Part shown: positions 1 through 7,305 of the stretch, piece after piece
Layout of the letters: every line of letters starts with the position of its first letter
Position numbering within the stretch: the first letter of the stretch is position 1
DNA from: Desulfuromonadaceae bacterium
Lineage (GTDB): Bacteria > Desulfobacterota > Desulfuromonadia > Desulfuromonadales > Geopsychrobacteraceae
NCBI GenBank assembly: GCA_030639985.1
Contig: DAOWKG010000270.1
Location: 1 to 9,846, forward strand
Length of the DNA: 9,846 nucleotides
Direction of reading: 5' to 3'
Translations under genes and position numbers: made by a program
Notes under the pieces: generated by a model
What the model was told of the DNA's origin: nothing
Database searches by the model: none
Seen by the model: the letters and a program-made list of their open reading frames with translations, nothing else

Positions 1-173
1 AAGGCGAGCCAGGCTGAGATAACTGCCCATAGTATTCCCAGCGGCCAACCAAGAATGTTTTGCCGTGCAATCAGCACAACGCCGATAACAGCGCTCAGGG
101 TGGCAATGATTTCCAACGGCGTGGGTCCAAGCAGTTGAACCCAGGGAAGTGTATCTAAAGAAAGATTGCTCAT
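1..173 (-). CDS. pnuC: PnuC-family nicotinamide riboside (or related vitamin) transporter, N-terminal fragment
   Basis: Partial gene on the minus strand, starting with ATG at 173-171 and running off the left edge after 57 complete codons. The visible protein has a short polar start, then a hydrophobic helix (roughly residues 21-34), the polar turn ARQNILGWPLGIL, and a second helix beginning. A glutamate ahead of the first helix, then R-x-N followed by a W-P-x-G-I motif before the second helix, is the pattern at the N-terminus of PnuC proteins. These are inner-membrane facilitators that take up nicotinamide riboside for NAD synthesis; relatives (PnuT, PnuX) carry thiamine or riboflavin. The substrate-deciding helices are outside the window, so the substrate is open. 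No strong ribosome binding site is seen upstream of the ATG. The gene is divergent from the adhesin operon and probably unrelated to it in function. Confidence 0.72.
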   Translation of the reverse strand, partial: MSNLSLDTLPWVQLLGPTPLEIIATLSAVIGVVLIARQNILGWPLGILWAVISAWLA

Positions 174-260
174 GATCGTTTCAGTCGTTTCTCAATTTAA
201 GAATAAAAATAATAGGTTTCTGTCGCAGGCAGATGATAGAGGTTTTGCCCATTGATGTAA

Positions 261-298
261 AAAGAATACAAAGGTTGGTAAAGAATACAAAGGTTGGT
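261..298. repeat. Perfect 19-bp tandem duplication
   Basis: The unit AAAGAATACAAAGGTTGGT occurs at 261-279 and again, without any gap or mismatch, at 280-298. The identity suggests a recent slippage-type duplication or a doubled protein-binding site. It lies about 200 bases upstream of the giant gene's start and about 90 bases upstream of the pnuC-like start, so it could affect either promoter. Confidence 0.9.
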
Positions 299-344
299 GT
301 TTAAAAATAAAACCGGTAGTCTTAAGGGTGACTGGAAACAGTAT

Positions 345-373
345 AGTGACTCTCTGTTTAATTGTGAGTCATT
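345..373. promoter_or_regulatory. Inverted repeat TGACTC-N13-GAGTCA, possible operator
   Basis: TGACTC at 347-352 is the exact reverse complement of GAGTCA at 366-371. The match extends by a G-T wobble and an A-T pair to 345-373. It overlaps the last base of the TATAGT box at 342-347. This is a usual place for a repressor site, but six base pairs is short enough to arise by chance in AT-rich DNA. Confidence 0.25.
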
Positions 374-460
374 TGGTGATATTTATTTCGTGCAACGTGC
401 TATATATGTGTGATATTAATAAAGCCTTAATCCATAAGAGTTTTTATTTAATTGTGATTC
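357..460. repeat. 14-bp direct repeat in the leader, two copies 90 bp apart
   Basis: TTTAATTGTGAGTC at 357-370 and TTTAATTGTGATTC at 447-460 differ at one base. The sequence following each copy is also loosely alike (GGTGATATTTA and GGCATTTAAAT). Both copies lie between the upstream duplication and the start of the giant gene. They may be paired binding sites for a regulator. The TGTGA core recalls half of a CRP/FNR-type site, but the second half is not present in either copy. Confidence 0.35.
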
Positions 461-483
461 TGATGGCATTTAAATTTTTAATA

Positions 484-487
484 GGGA
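484..487 (+). promoter_or_regulatory. Ribosome binding site that decides the start of the giant gene
   Basis: GGGA at 484-487 touches the first in-frame ATG (488), leaving no room for initiation there. It lies 9 bases before the next in-frame ATG at 497, a normal spacing. The start is therefore placed at 497, which shortens the protein by three residues compared with the longest frame. Confidence 0.6.
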
Positions 488-496
488 ATGTACATA

Positions 497-3400
497 ATGG
501 ACAACAACTCTACGCCTCTTATTAAGACGAACTCTGAGAAACAGCCAGTTTCTGTTATTAAAGATGTGGCAACCGGGGTTTATCACCTTACCTCTTCAGG
601 GATATCGGAGCCGCAAGCTCTAGTTGTTACTGATGGGGATCGGTTTTCAGTATACCCTTCCCAAGAGGGTATTTCATTTGTAGCGATAGAAAACGATTTA
701 GTCCTGAAATTTGCCGATGGTACTATAGTCCAGTTATTGAATTATGTCAGCCTGAGTCAGGGGGACAATCCTCCTGGATTTATTCTGCCCGATGGGCAAA
801 CCCATGTTGGCTACAACGACCTTACCCCTGTCCTGTTTAGTCAGCCCGATTCTCATGCATTGCAAACTGGTACTACCGTTGGCAGCGAACAATATTCGGT
901 AGATTTTGGCAATGTTCTCGGTGGAGTTGCCAGATTAGCTGGTTTGCGATCTGATCTTTCAAGCGATGCCATCTCAGGAGTTGAACCGGGTATTGTTGGT
1001 GGTGGTATCGGCTCATATTCTGAAGATTTTGGCAGGGTTATTGGTGGCGTTGCAAAGCTGGATGGTTTGCGGTCAGACCTTCCTGATGAGTCGAGATATG
1101 GGCATAAAATTAGAATTATAGGCGAAGATGACAATCTAAGTGGAGAAAATTTCGGTACAATTTTGGCTGGTGTTGAAAAACTTCCGACTTTGAATTCGGC
1201 TATCCCCGTACCTGAGATCCTCCGGGATGAATTTGAAAACCATAATGATATTCAGTATCTGCAGGAGAAAATTACGGTTACGGGAGTCACCTCGGCGACG
1301 CAAATTGAGGGAGCCAATTTAGTTCACACTATTACCATGAGCGATTCATCCCCCGCTGGACAAATCTATAGCTTCTCTCTTACAGATAATACCGCAACCG
1401 CAGGTGCCGATTATGTCGGTACGCCAACTTTCAATAATGGTGTAACCTATGATGTTGGTGCGGGGACGATCACCGTTCCGCCCGGGGTCTCGATTTTTAC
1501 CATCACCGTGGCCGGTGTAGTTGATGCGACTTATGAAGGGTTGGAATCTTACGATTTAATCGTTGGGGGCGTTGCTTCAACAGGTACGATTAACGACGAT
1601 GACGCAACCAGTTTCAGCATCGGTGATGTGAGTATCAGTGAAGGTGGCTTGATGACTTTTACGGTCACCCGTACTGGTGATGCAGGAGTTGATCAGACTG
1701 TAGATTTTGCCACCAGCATTGAAGCCAGCGATACCAGTGAGGTTGCAGACTTTGCCGGCAGCACTGGCACACTTACTTTTGTTCCCGGCGTTGTAAGCCA
1801 GACCTTTACCGTCCAGACCACTCAGGATGCGGTTTACGAAGGTGTTGAAACTTTCACTGTAACCTTAAGCAACAATTCGACCGGCAGCTCGATTACCGCT
1901 GCGGTCGGTGTCGGGACAATAATTGACGACGGCACCGGTTCAAGCCCTTTTGATCCAGGCTCTGGTGCTGATGACGACAGTCCGACAATTTCTATTACGT
2001 CAGAAACTGAAGCGGAGGGTGTCAGTCTGGTTCATACTGTTACATTGAGTAATGCAGCTGAAGCGGTACAAACGTATAACTTTTTGCTTGCCGATGAGAC
2101 CGCAAGTGCTGGTAGTGATTATAACAGCACCCCAATTTTTAGTGGTGGGGTAACGTATGATTCGATTGCAGGAACAATTGCTGTTCCCGCGGGGGTTACC
2201 AGCTTTACGGTTACTGTTGCTGGCATAAATGATTCAGCGGTCGAATTATCGGAGTCTTATAATTTAACGATTGATGGTGTTACTGCTCCGGGGACGATCA
2301 CTGATGTGGTTGTTGTTGCTGCTGCCGATGTTACCTATACCCTTAATTCCACTACCAGTATCAATGAAGATTCCGAAGCCACTGCAACCTTTATCATCAC
2401 CCTTGGTGGAGATGCCCTGGTCAGCGCTAACACCTCCAGTGTGGTGATTACCCCGTCCGGCACGGCAACTTCGGGCGCCGACTATGATAACTTTCTGACC
2501 GCTGTAAGTGCAGCGGCAACAGCAACTGCCGGCGTGAGTTATGACACCGGGAGCCAAGCGTTAACATTTGACGCTAGCTTTAATGCTAGTGGCAGCGGCA
2601 ATTTTATTTTTGATGTTACTGCTATTGATGATGCAACCGTAGAGGGTTCTGAGACTATTATCGGCACCTTAAGTTCTGCAACCGTAGCGGATGGTTCTGC
2701 CACCATTGGTACCGCAACCAGCACTACTACGATCACCGAGCTTGATAGTGCCCTCTCCCTAGACCTGGATGCAAACAATGACAATGACACGACGAATACA
2801 GATAACTACCAAACCGTCTTTACTATAGGTGGTGCTGGAGTTGCACTGGCTGATAGTGATGTTGATTTGGTTGCTAGTAATGACATCTCAAGTCTGACTT
2901 TGAGCGTTGCTGGTTTGCAGGATAGCGCTGATGAAAAAATTATCATCAATGGGACGGTATTCAGTCTAGATGCGACTCTTGCTGCGGAAAATACCGCTGG
3001 TGGAGATTATCAGGTTGAAATTATTGCTGTAACAGCGACGACAGCAACCATAGTGATTAAAAATACTGGTGGTGTGGGAGTCCTTACCGAAGCAGAGGTC
3101 GAGTCACTGCTCGTCACCGACATGGCTTATCGGAATATTGCTGGTAGTCCGTCATCTGGTGATCGCACTATTGATATCAGTGTAACTGATAGTGTTGCTA
3201 CAAATTCAAACCTTACAATAGCAACAATTTCAATTGGTAAGGAGCTTACGGTTTCTGATCCCACTGCAGTGGATGAAGGTAAATCGGCTGTATTTATAAT
3301 CGACCTTAGCGAGACCAGAGCGGTTGCGACGGTTCTTGATCTTACGGTTGGTGGCGATGCAACTGCTGGTGATTACGATGGCGATCTTTACTATAAAGAC

Positions 3401-6400
3401 ATTGTGGCTGATGGCCAAAGTTGGAGCTGGGTTCTTGCTAGCGGAGATCAGGTGACGATTGCTTCCGGCGATACTCGAGTTGAAGTAAAAGTGACGACGT
3501 TGTCCGATGGCGTGAGTGATAATGGTGAGGCGCTGACATTGACGGCAGCTATCAACGGCTATGCTGAAGCAGACATGGCAAATCTCACCAGTAGTGGCAC
3601 AACGACCATTAATGATTACCCAACCCTTCTTGTAAGTGCGCCAGTATATGTAAGTGAAGGCAATGATGCCATTTTTGAAGTTGGTTTAAGTTCTGTAAAG
3701 GCGACAAATACAATTGTAGATCTTAGCATCGCTGGTGATGCTGTCGTGGTCGATGATTATGATGCAGCATATCAGTATTCCACCGATGATGGTACGACTT
3801 GGATTAATGTAGTTGGCGATCAAATCACGATTCAGGGAGATGCTGCTGCAATCACATCGGTTTTAGTGAAAATTACAACCATAGATGATGGCACCGCAGA
3901 GGGTGATGAGGCATTGACCCTGATTGCCACAACAAACGATCCGGTTATTACAACATCTGGCATTGCCAATGCCGGTACCGATGTTTCTGATAGTACGGTG
4001 CTGGTTGATAAAGTGCAATTAAGTGTTTTTGAAGAGGAAAATGGGGTCGCAGTTATTGGTACGACTACAGTCGATACCGTGGCGGATGCAAATTATACCT
4101 ATGTAGTGCTCGGCCAGGGAACGAATGGTACTGTCACAGACAATAGTGATGGCACCTTGAGGTATACACCTGATACCGATTTTTCTGGAACCGACACTTT
4201 TTCTTTCACCAAAATTGATGTTGCTGGCAATAGAACAACTGCGGAAGCTGTTGTTACGGTAACTGCTGTCGCAGACACCCCGAATATAGCGATTACGGTG
4301 AATAACAGTGTCTATAATGGTGGAGAAGATATTGCTTCAAATGGTGATTTGAATGCTGCCGCCTTGCCAGCTGCAAATACAAATGATGTATCAACCGAAA
4401 ACTGGTATGCGTTGGCATCTCCTGGAGGTTCTAATAAATGGGCAACGGCAGCAGATAAAGATGTAGTCACAGAGGCGGATGGTGGCGGCGGGTTCAGGGC
4501 GGTATTAGATGGTGACATGTTATTGCAAAATTTTTCGATAACAACAGCGGGTGACTATGAAGTTACTTTTACTATCTCAGGAGCAGGTGCCGCTATTGAT
4601 GTATATTGGAATAACACCTCTACAAATGATGATTCTGTAACCCAAATCACCCCTTCTTCCCTGGGAGTCGGAACCCATACGGTGACCATCCCTGCGAGTG
4701 CCACATTGGGTGATCCTGTAACCTTAAATGCTTTAATATTTAACGGCACCGGTTCAATAGATAATGTGAGTGTAGTTGCTAGCAATCCTACCTACACCTA
4801 TGATGTAAATATCACCGACTCCCTTAACGATACCGATAGCGCAAGCGCTCAAGCTGAAGAGCTGCAAGATGTGATTATCACCGGTGTTCCTGCCGCCGGC
4901 ATTTTTAACGTGGGGACTGACAATGGTGGGGGATCGTGGACTTTTACCCAGGCGCAGCTGATTGGACTTACGCTAACATTGAGTGAAGCTGATGCTACCG
5001 CTGGTTTTACCCTGACTTCAACCACAACTTCACAAGAGTTGGCTAGCCTTGATGTGTCACCAGTGGCAACGGCCAGCACAACCTATGCTGAAACAGCGGT
5101 CCCGAATGATGTGCCCATGATCGGTGACAATACGTTGATTATGGCAAACGAATCCGGGTTTGTCGGGGTGCTGACCGACACGGTGGATACCCATTTTTCC
5201 ACCGATGGTGGGAATACCTTTTCCTGGGATGAAGCCAGTTCAGTCCTGCCGGAAATTTATTCAGAAGGGCAACTGGTTACAATCTCTTTTGATGATGCGA
5301 ATGGCATCGTTACAGGAACCATTGATGGCGGTGCGACGACCGTTTTTTCTGTTGTTATCGCCATGCAGGATAGTGATGCAACCGACATCACTTACAATCA
5401 GCCGAGCGAGCTTTTGGGTGTGGAAGAGGTTTTTGATGGTGGTATTGTCCTGCCCGGCGGTGGCAATAATGATACGATTGTTCTCGGCTTTCAGGATAGT
5501 GGCGGAAGCCCTTCAAATGTAGATGCCATCATTACTGCTCATAATCTTATCGAAGATACCGCCGCAGAGATCGCAAGTGCTGACGCAGAGCATACGGTTA
5601 ACACCAATAACTATTATATCGGTGTTGACAGCAATAACATGAATGCCGGTGACCAGTTGATTATGGATTTTGCCACCGTGGCAACGGATGGTGATGGACA
5701 CACCACCCATGAGAATGATGTCTCTTCGATGGAGATTTCTCTCTTCAATTTTGGCAGTGAAAAATCGGGCGATGAATTATACATAACGATCATCACCGGG
5801 ACTCTTACTGCTCCAGTGCGAGAAACCATAATCCTGACTAGCGATCCCGATTTTACCGACATGAAATATACCGTCTTGTCCCCTAGTGGTGGAACCTTTA
5901 TTGGCATTGAATTCCTGGCGGGAAATGAAAGTTCATTTAAGCTCGGAATCGAATCAATAAGTGCCATCAATTACAATCTCGATTTTGATATGACTTTGGG
6001 CTATGCCATCACCGACGCTAATGGCGATAGTGACGGTGGCACAGTAGTCATCAGCCTTGATGGTGATGAAACGATTCTGTATGACGCAACCAAAACCGCT
6101 ATTGATGCTGGCGATGAACAATTTTCCGCCGGGGACGGTGATGACACGTTGGTTTTAGCTACCGCTGTTGATATCGACTTTGACGACTCGATTCCTGCCC
6201 CGGAACTTGCGAGCTTTGAAATTATCGATTTGACCCAGAATGGCAATCACTCGTTAACCAACTTATCGGTTCAAGACGTTATCGATATGACTGATGGTGG
6301 AGATTCTCTGGTGATCAATGCCGAAGCTGGTGACAGTGTTCAACTTACAAACGAATGGTCTCAAGTCGGCACCACAACCGTCTATGAAGATGTAACCACA

Positions 6401-7279
6401 AATATAAATGTAACCATCAATGGTATTACCCCCACTCTGACTTCAACCATAATTGATGCCGCCATAATCGGCATGTACTACGAGACCGCTTCTGGCATTA
6501 CCGGTACCACCAACTCTGACGGCGGCTTCTCTTACATCAATGGTGACATCGTTACCTTTAAACTCGGCAGCATGACCCTCGGAGTCTTTGATACCAGTGA
6601 GATGGCCAACGATGGGCAGTTGTTTTTGCAAGACCTGGCCGGAGTCGAACGTACCAACTTGAGTGATCAATATGTCATCAATCTGGCGATTCTGTTGCAA
6701 TCGATCGATGAAAATGGCATTGCTGCAGATGGTCTAGTTATTACCGCAGCAATGCACGCTGCTTTTGCTGATGACTACCTGACGCTCAGTGATCTGACGG
6801 AAGGTCAACTTGTTGACCTCATTACCACTGCCGGCCGCGATGCCATATCTGCAGCAGAGGCAATGGAACATGTTCGTGATGAACTGATTGATAGAACCGA
6901 TTTGACTGATGCCGATTTTGCTGCCGATGTTAGCGGTAATGACATTATGGTCGGCAGTGAAGGTGATGACTTCATCTTTGGTCTTGTTGCTGGTGACACC
7001 TTGGTTGACCACTTAGGAGATAGCTTTCTTGCTCAAAATCAAGGGGAACCGTTAGGGATTAGCGATGTGCTGATAGCGGCTGAGCAAGATATTTTGAGCA
7101 CCTACCTGGAAACTGGTGTGGCTGAAAATGACACACCGGTAAATATTTCCATCGTTGCGGATGCTCCCCAGGATATGGCAGCGATAAATGGCGAGATGCT
7201 GGCGGCGCCTAGCGTATCGGTTCAGGATATTATGGATACGTTATTGCTTACCGATTTGTTATCAATTGAGCAAAAATAA
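497..7279 (+). CDS. Giant type I-secreted adhesin with Calx-beta-like, cadherin-like and RTX-type C-terminal modules
   Basis: About 2260 residues, uninterrupted, cysteine-free, rich in D, T, S, G and A, with no signal peptide, as expected for substrates of type I secretion. Order: an N-terminal beta-rich domain (about 17-100) resembling the prefix domains of BapA-like adhesins; three 41-residue repeats (136-258); Calx-beta-like modules (259-369, 370-479, 495-603, 611-750); an unassigned beta domain (751-915); two more Calx-beta-like modules (916-1040, 1042-1170); a cadherin/VCBS-like module with YTPDTDFSGTDTF; a carbohydrate-binding-like insertion (1269-1429); a large domain (about 1536-1865) recalling T1SS-143/DUF5801 repeats; a LapA-type C-terminal segment (1877-1975); an extra module (1988-2130); and one RTX-like nonapeptide before the uncleaved secretion signal. 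The export genes follow directly. The probable role is surface attachment or biofilm formation. The ligand is unknown. An alternative start at 488 is less likely because its ribosome site is too close. Confidence 0.9.
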   Translation: MDNNSTPLIKTNSEKQPVSVIKDVATGVYHLTSSGISEPQALVVTDGDRFSVYPSQEGISFVAIENDLVLKFADGTIVQLLNYVSLSQGDNPPGFILPDGQTHVGYNDLTPVLFSQPDSHALQTGTTVGSEQYSVDFGNVLGGVARLAGLRSDLSSDAISGVEPGIVGGGIGSYSEDFGRVIGGVAKLDGLRSDLPDESRYGHKIRIIGEDDNLSGENFGTILAGVEKLPTLNSAIPVPEILRDEFENHNDIQYLQEKITVTGVTSATQIEGANLVHTITMSDSSPAGQIYSFSLTDNTATAGADYVGTPTFNNGVTYDVGAGTITVPPGVSIFTITVAGVVDATYEGLESYDLIVGGVASTGTINDDDATSFSIGDVSISEGGLMTFTVTRTGDAGVDQTVDFATSIEASDTSEVADFAGSTGTLTFVPGVVSQTFTVQTTQDAVYEGVETFTVTLSNNSTGSSITAAVGVGTIIDDGTGSSPFDPGSGADDDSPTISITSETEAEGVSLVHTVTLSNAAEAVQTYNFLLADETASAGSDYNSTPIFSGGVTYDSIAGTIAVPAGVTSFTVTVAGINDSAVELSESYNLTIDGVTAPGTITDVVVVAAADVTYTLNSTTSINEDSEATATFIITLGGDALVSANTSSVVITPSGTATSGADYDNFLTAVSAAATATAGVSYDTGSQALTFDASFNASGSGNFIFDVTAIDDATVEGSETIIGTLSSATVADGSATIGTATSTTTITELDSALSLDLDANNDNDTTNTDNYQTVFTIGGAGVALADSDVDLVASNDISSLTLSVAGLQDSADEKIIINGTVFSLDATLAAENTAGGDYQVEIIAVTATTATIVIKNTGGVGVLTEAEVESLLVTDMAYRNIAGSPSSGDRTIDISVTDSVATNSNLTIATISIGKELTVSDPTAVDEGKSAVFIIDLSETRAVATVLDLTVGGDATAGDYDGDLYYKDIVADGQSWSWVLASGDQVTIASGDTRVEVKVTTLSDGVSDNGEALTLTAAINGYAEADMANLTSSGTTTINDYPTLLVSAPVYVSEGNDAIFEVGLSSVKATNTIVDLSIAGDAVVVDDYDAAYQYSTDDGTTWINVVGDQITIQGDAAAITSVLVKITTIDDGTAEGDEALTLIATTNDPVITTSGIANAGTDVSDSTVLVDKVQLSVFEEENGVAVIGTTTVDTVADANYTYVVLGQGTNGTVTDNSDGTLRYTPDTDFSGTDTFSFTKIDVAGNRTTAEAVVTVTAVADTPNIAITVNNSVYNGGEDIASNGDLNAAALPAANTNDVSTENWYALASPGGSNKWATAADKDVVTEADGGGGFRAVLDGDMLLQNFSITTAGDYEVTFTISGAGAAIDVYWNNTSTNDDSVTQITPSSLGVGTHTVTIPASATLGDPVTLNALIFNGTGSIDNVSVVASNPTYTYDVNITDSLNDTDSASAQAEELQDVIITGVPAAGIFNVGTDNGGGSWTFTQAQLIGLTLTLSEADATAGFTLTSTTTSQELASLDVSPVATASTTYAETAVPNDVPMIGDNTLIMANESGFVGVLTDTVDTHFSTDGGNTFSWDEASSVLPEIYSEGQLVTISFDDANGIVTGTIDGGATTVFSVVIAMQDSDATDITYNQPSELLGVEEVFDGGIVLPGGGNNDTIVLGFQDSGGSPSNVDAIITAHNLIEDTAAEIASADAEHTVNTNNYYIGVDSNNMNAGDQLIMDFATVATDGDGHTTHENDVSSMEISLFNFGSEKSGDELYITIITGTLTAPVRETIILTSDPDFTDMKYTVLSPSGGTFIGIEFLAGNESSFKLGIESISAINYNLDFDMTLGYAITDANGDSDGGTVVISLDGDETILYDATKTAIDAGDEQFSAGDGDDTLVLATAVDIDFDDSIPAPELASFEIIDLTQNGNHSLTNLSVQDVIDMTDGGDSLVINAEAGDSVQLTNEWSQVGTTTVYEDVTTNINVTINGITPTLTSTIIDAAIIGMYYETASGITGTTNSDGGFSYINGDIVTFKLGSMTLGVFDTSEMANDGQLFLQDLAGVERTNLSDQYVINLAILLQSIDENGIAADGLVITAAMHAAFADDYLTLSDLTEGQLVDLITTAGRDAISAAEAMEHVRDELIDRTDLTDADFAADVSGNDIMVGSEGDDFIFGLVAGDTLVDHLGDSFLAQNQGEPLGISDVLIAAEQDILSTYLETGVAENDTPVNISIVADAPQDMAAINGEMLAAPSVSVQDIMDTLLLTDLLSIEQK
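902..1270 (+). repeat. Three tandem 41-residue repeats (123-bp period) in the N-terminal part of the adhesin
   Basis: The motif [DN]FG-x-[VI]-[LI]-x-G-V-x-[RK]-L-x-x-L-[RN]-S begins at 902, 1025 and 1148, giving an exact 123-base, 41-residue period. The first two copies are closest (DFGNVLGGVARLAGLRSDL and DFGRVIGGVAKLDGLRSDL). The third has diverged (NFGTILAGVEKLPTLNSAI). The remainder of each unit is glycine-rich or acidic and varies. I do not recognise this as a named repeat family. The position, between the N-terminal domain and the first Calx-beta-like module, is where LapA-type adhesins carry the retention and linker region. Confidence 0.85.
1271..2306 (+). repeat. Calx-beta-like modules, first and third forming a divergent duplicate pair
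   Basis: Three modules of about 110 residues each carry an early E-G pair (IEG, SEG, AEG), a late DATYEG/DAVYEG/DSAVEL segment and, in the first two, a terminal GTI-x-DD, the pattern of Calx-beta domains. The first (1271-1603) and third (1979-2306) share features absent from the middle one (1604-1935): GVTYD followed by AGTI-x-VP-x-GV and then TVAG. This implies that a copy of module 1 was placed after module 2, or that a two-module unit was duplicated and partly lost. Calx-beta domains often bind calcium through acidic loops. Confidence 0.65.
3240..4008 (+). repeat. Two tandem related Calx-beta/Ig-like modules
   Basis: Module A (about 3240-3615) and module B (3622-4008) share a V-[DS]-EG start, an LS-x(5)-T/A-x-[VI]-[LV]DL core, a G-D-A-x(4)-DYD segment, a GDQ-[VI]-TI strand, V-x-VKVTT or VLVKITT, and a final GEALTL or DEALTL. 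The pairing shows they arose by duplication and diverged. Module B carries an insertion with two W/Y-rich strands matching module A's SWSWVL segment. They are probably extracellular beta-sandwich spacers of the adhesin stalk. Confidence 0.6.
4301..4783 (+). other. Carbohydrate-binding-like jelly-roll domain nested in a type I secretion repeat
   Basis: This is a segment of about 161 residues (1269-1429 of the adhesin). It has NWYALASPGGSNKW and GGGFRAVLDGDMLLQNFSI, then GDYEVTFTISG and a final TGSIDNVSVVAS, the usual layout and ending of CBM-like beta-sandwich domains that describe a bound ligand face and end in an I-D-N-V strand. It interrupts a recognisable repeat whose first strand (TPNIAITV) lies before it and whose remainder (TYDVNITDSLNDTDSAS, then GVPAAGIFNVG and WTFTQAQLIGLTLTL) lies after it. 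It is the best candidate for the ligand-binding part of the adhesin. The family assignment is by pattern only. Confidence 0.45.
6125..7276 (+). other. Type I secretion C-terminal region of the adhesin
   Basis: Begins with an RTX-like nonapeptide (AGDGDDTLV), then FEIIDLTQNGNHSLTNLS with QDVIDMTDGGDSLVINAEAGDSV. This is the segment common to LapA- and BapA-type adhesins just before their secretion signal. An additional module (about 6458-6890) follows, marked by G-x-YYETASGITGTTNSDGGF and FKLGSMTLG. Last come a second nonapeptide (GSEGDDFIF) at about 6953-6979 and an acidic, aliphatic tail ending in DTLLLTDLLSIEQK. The tail is the expected uncleaved signal read by the ABC exporter. Confidence 0.7.
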
Positions 7280-7305
7280 TTTTTAAAATGATTAAAATTT
7301 CCTTC

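Larger units (their letters stand above)
174..496. promoter_or_regulatory. Divergent AT-rich intergenic region upstream of the giant secreted protein
   Basis: This 323-base stretch separates the pnuC-like gene from the giant secreted protein and must hold the promoters of both. No convincing gene lies in it. It contains a perfect 19-bp tandem duplication (261-298), a TATAGT box at 342-347, an inverted repeat (347-352 with 366-371) and a 14-bp direct repeat with one mismatch (357-370 and 447-460). TATAGT resembles a sigma-70 -10 box, but no good -35 box sits at the right distance, so an activator-dependent promoter is possible. If transcription starts near 355, the leader would be about 140 bases. 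No known riboswitch was recognised. Confidence 0.45.

Noticed and set aside
461..482. Sigma-54-type promoter suggested by TGGCAT before an AT-rich run
   Set aside because: The TTGC element at -12 is missing, and the site would overlap the ribosome binding region.
300..490. Possible cyclic-di-GMP riboswitch in the leader, suggested by a short ACTG-GAAA-CAGT hairpin at 331-342
   Set aside because: The stem is only four pairs, and neither the conserved core nor the second helix of the known class I or II riboswitches can be found nearby.
328..525. Small hydrophobic frame of 65 codons with a GTG start in the leader, overlapping the start of the giant gene
   Set aside because: Its only purine-rich site touches the start codon, it ends inside the giant gene in another frame, and its hydrophobic character follows from the AT-rich DNA. 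A leader peptide cannot be fully excluded, but nothing supports it.
4885..4920. PAAG in the adhesin as a LapG protease site
   Set aside because: It lies around residue 1465, inside a stalk repeat of the GVPAG type, far from the N-terminal position of known LapG sites.
5205..5522. Plus-strand frame of 105 codons inside the giant gene
   Set aside because: It lies in an alternative frame of an uninterrupted gene with clear domain structure, and its sequence resembles no protein family. There is no sign of a frameshift at either end.
853..7012. Many antisense frames of 60-118 codons opposite the giant gene
   Set aside because: They are shadows of the repetitive D/T/S/G-rich coding frame. One of them simply mirrors the 41-residue repeats. 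None has a ribosome site or family resemblance.
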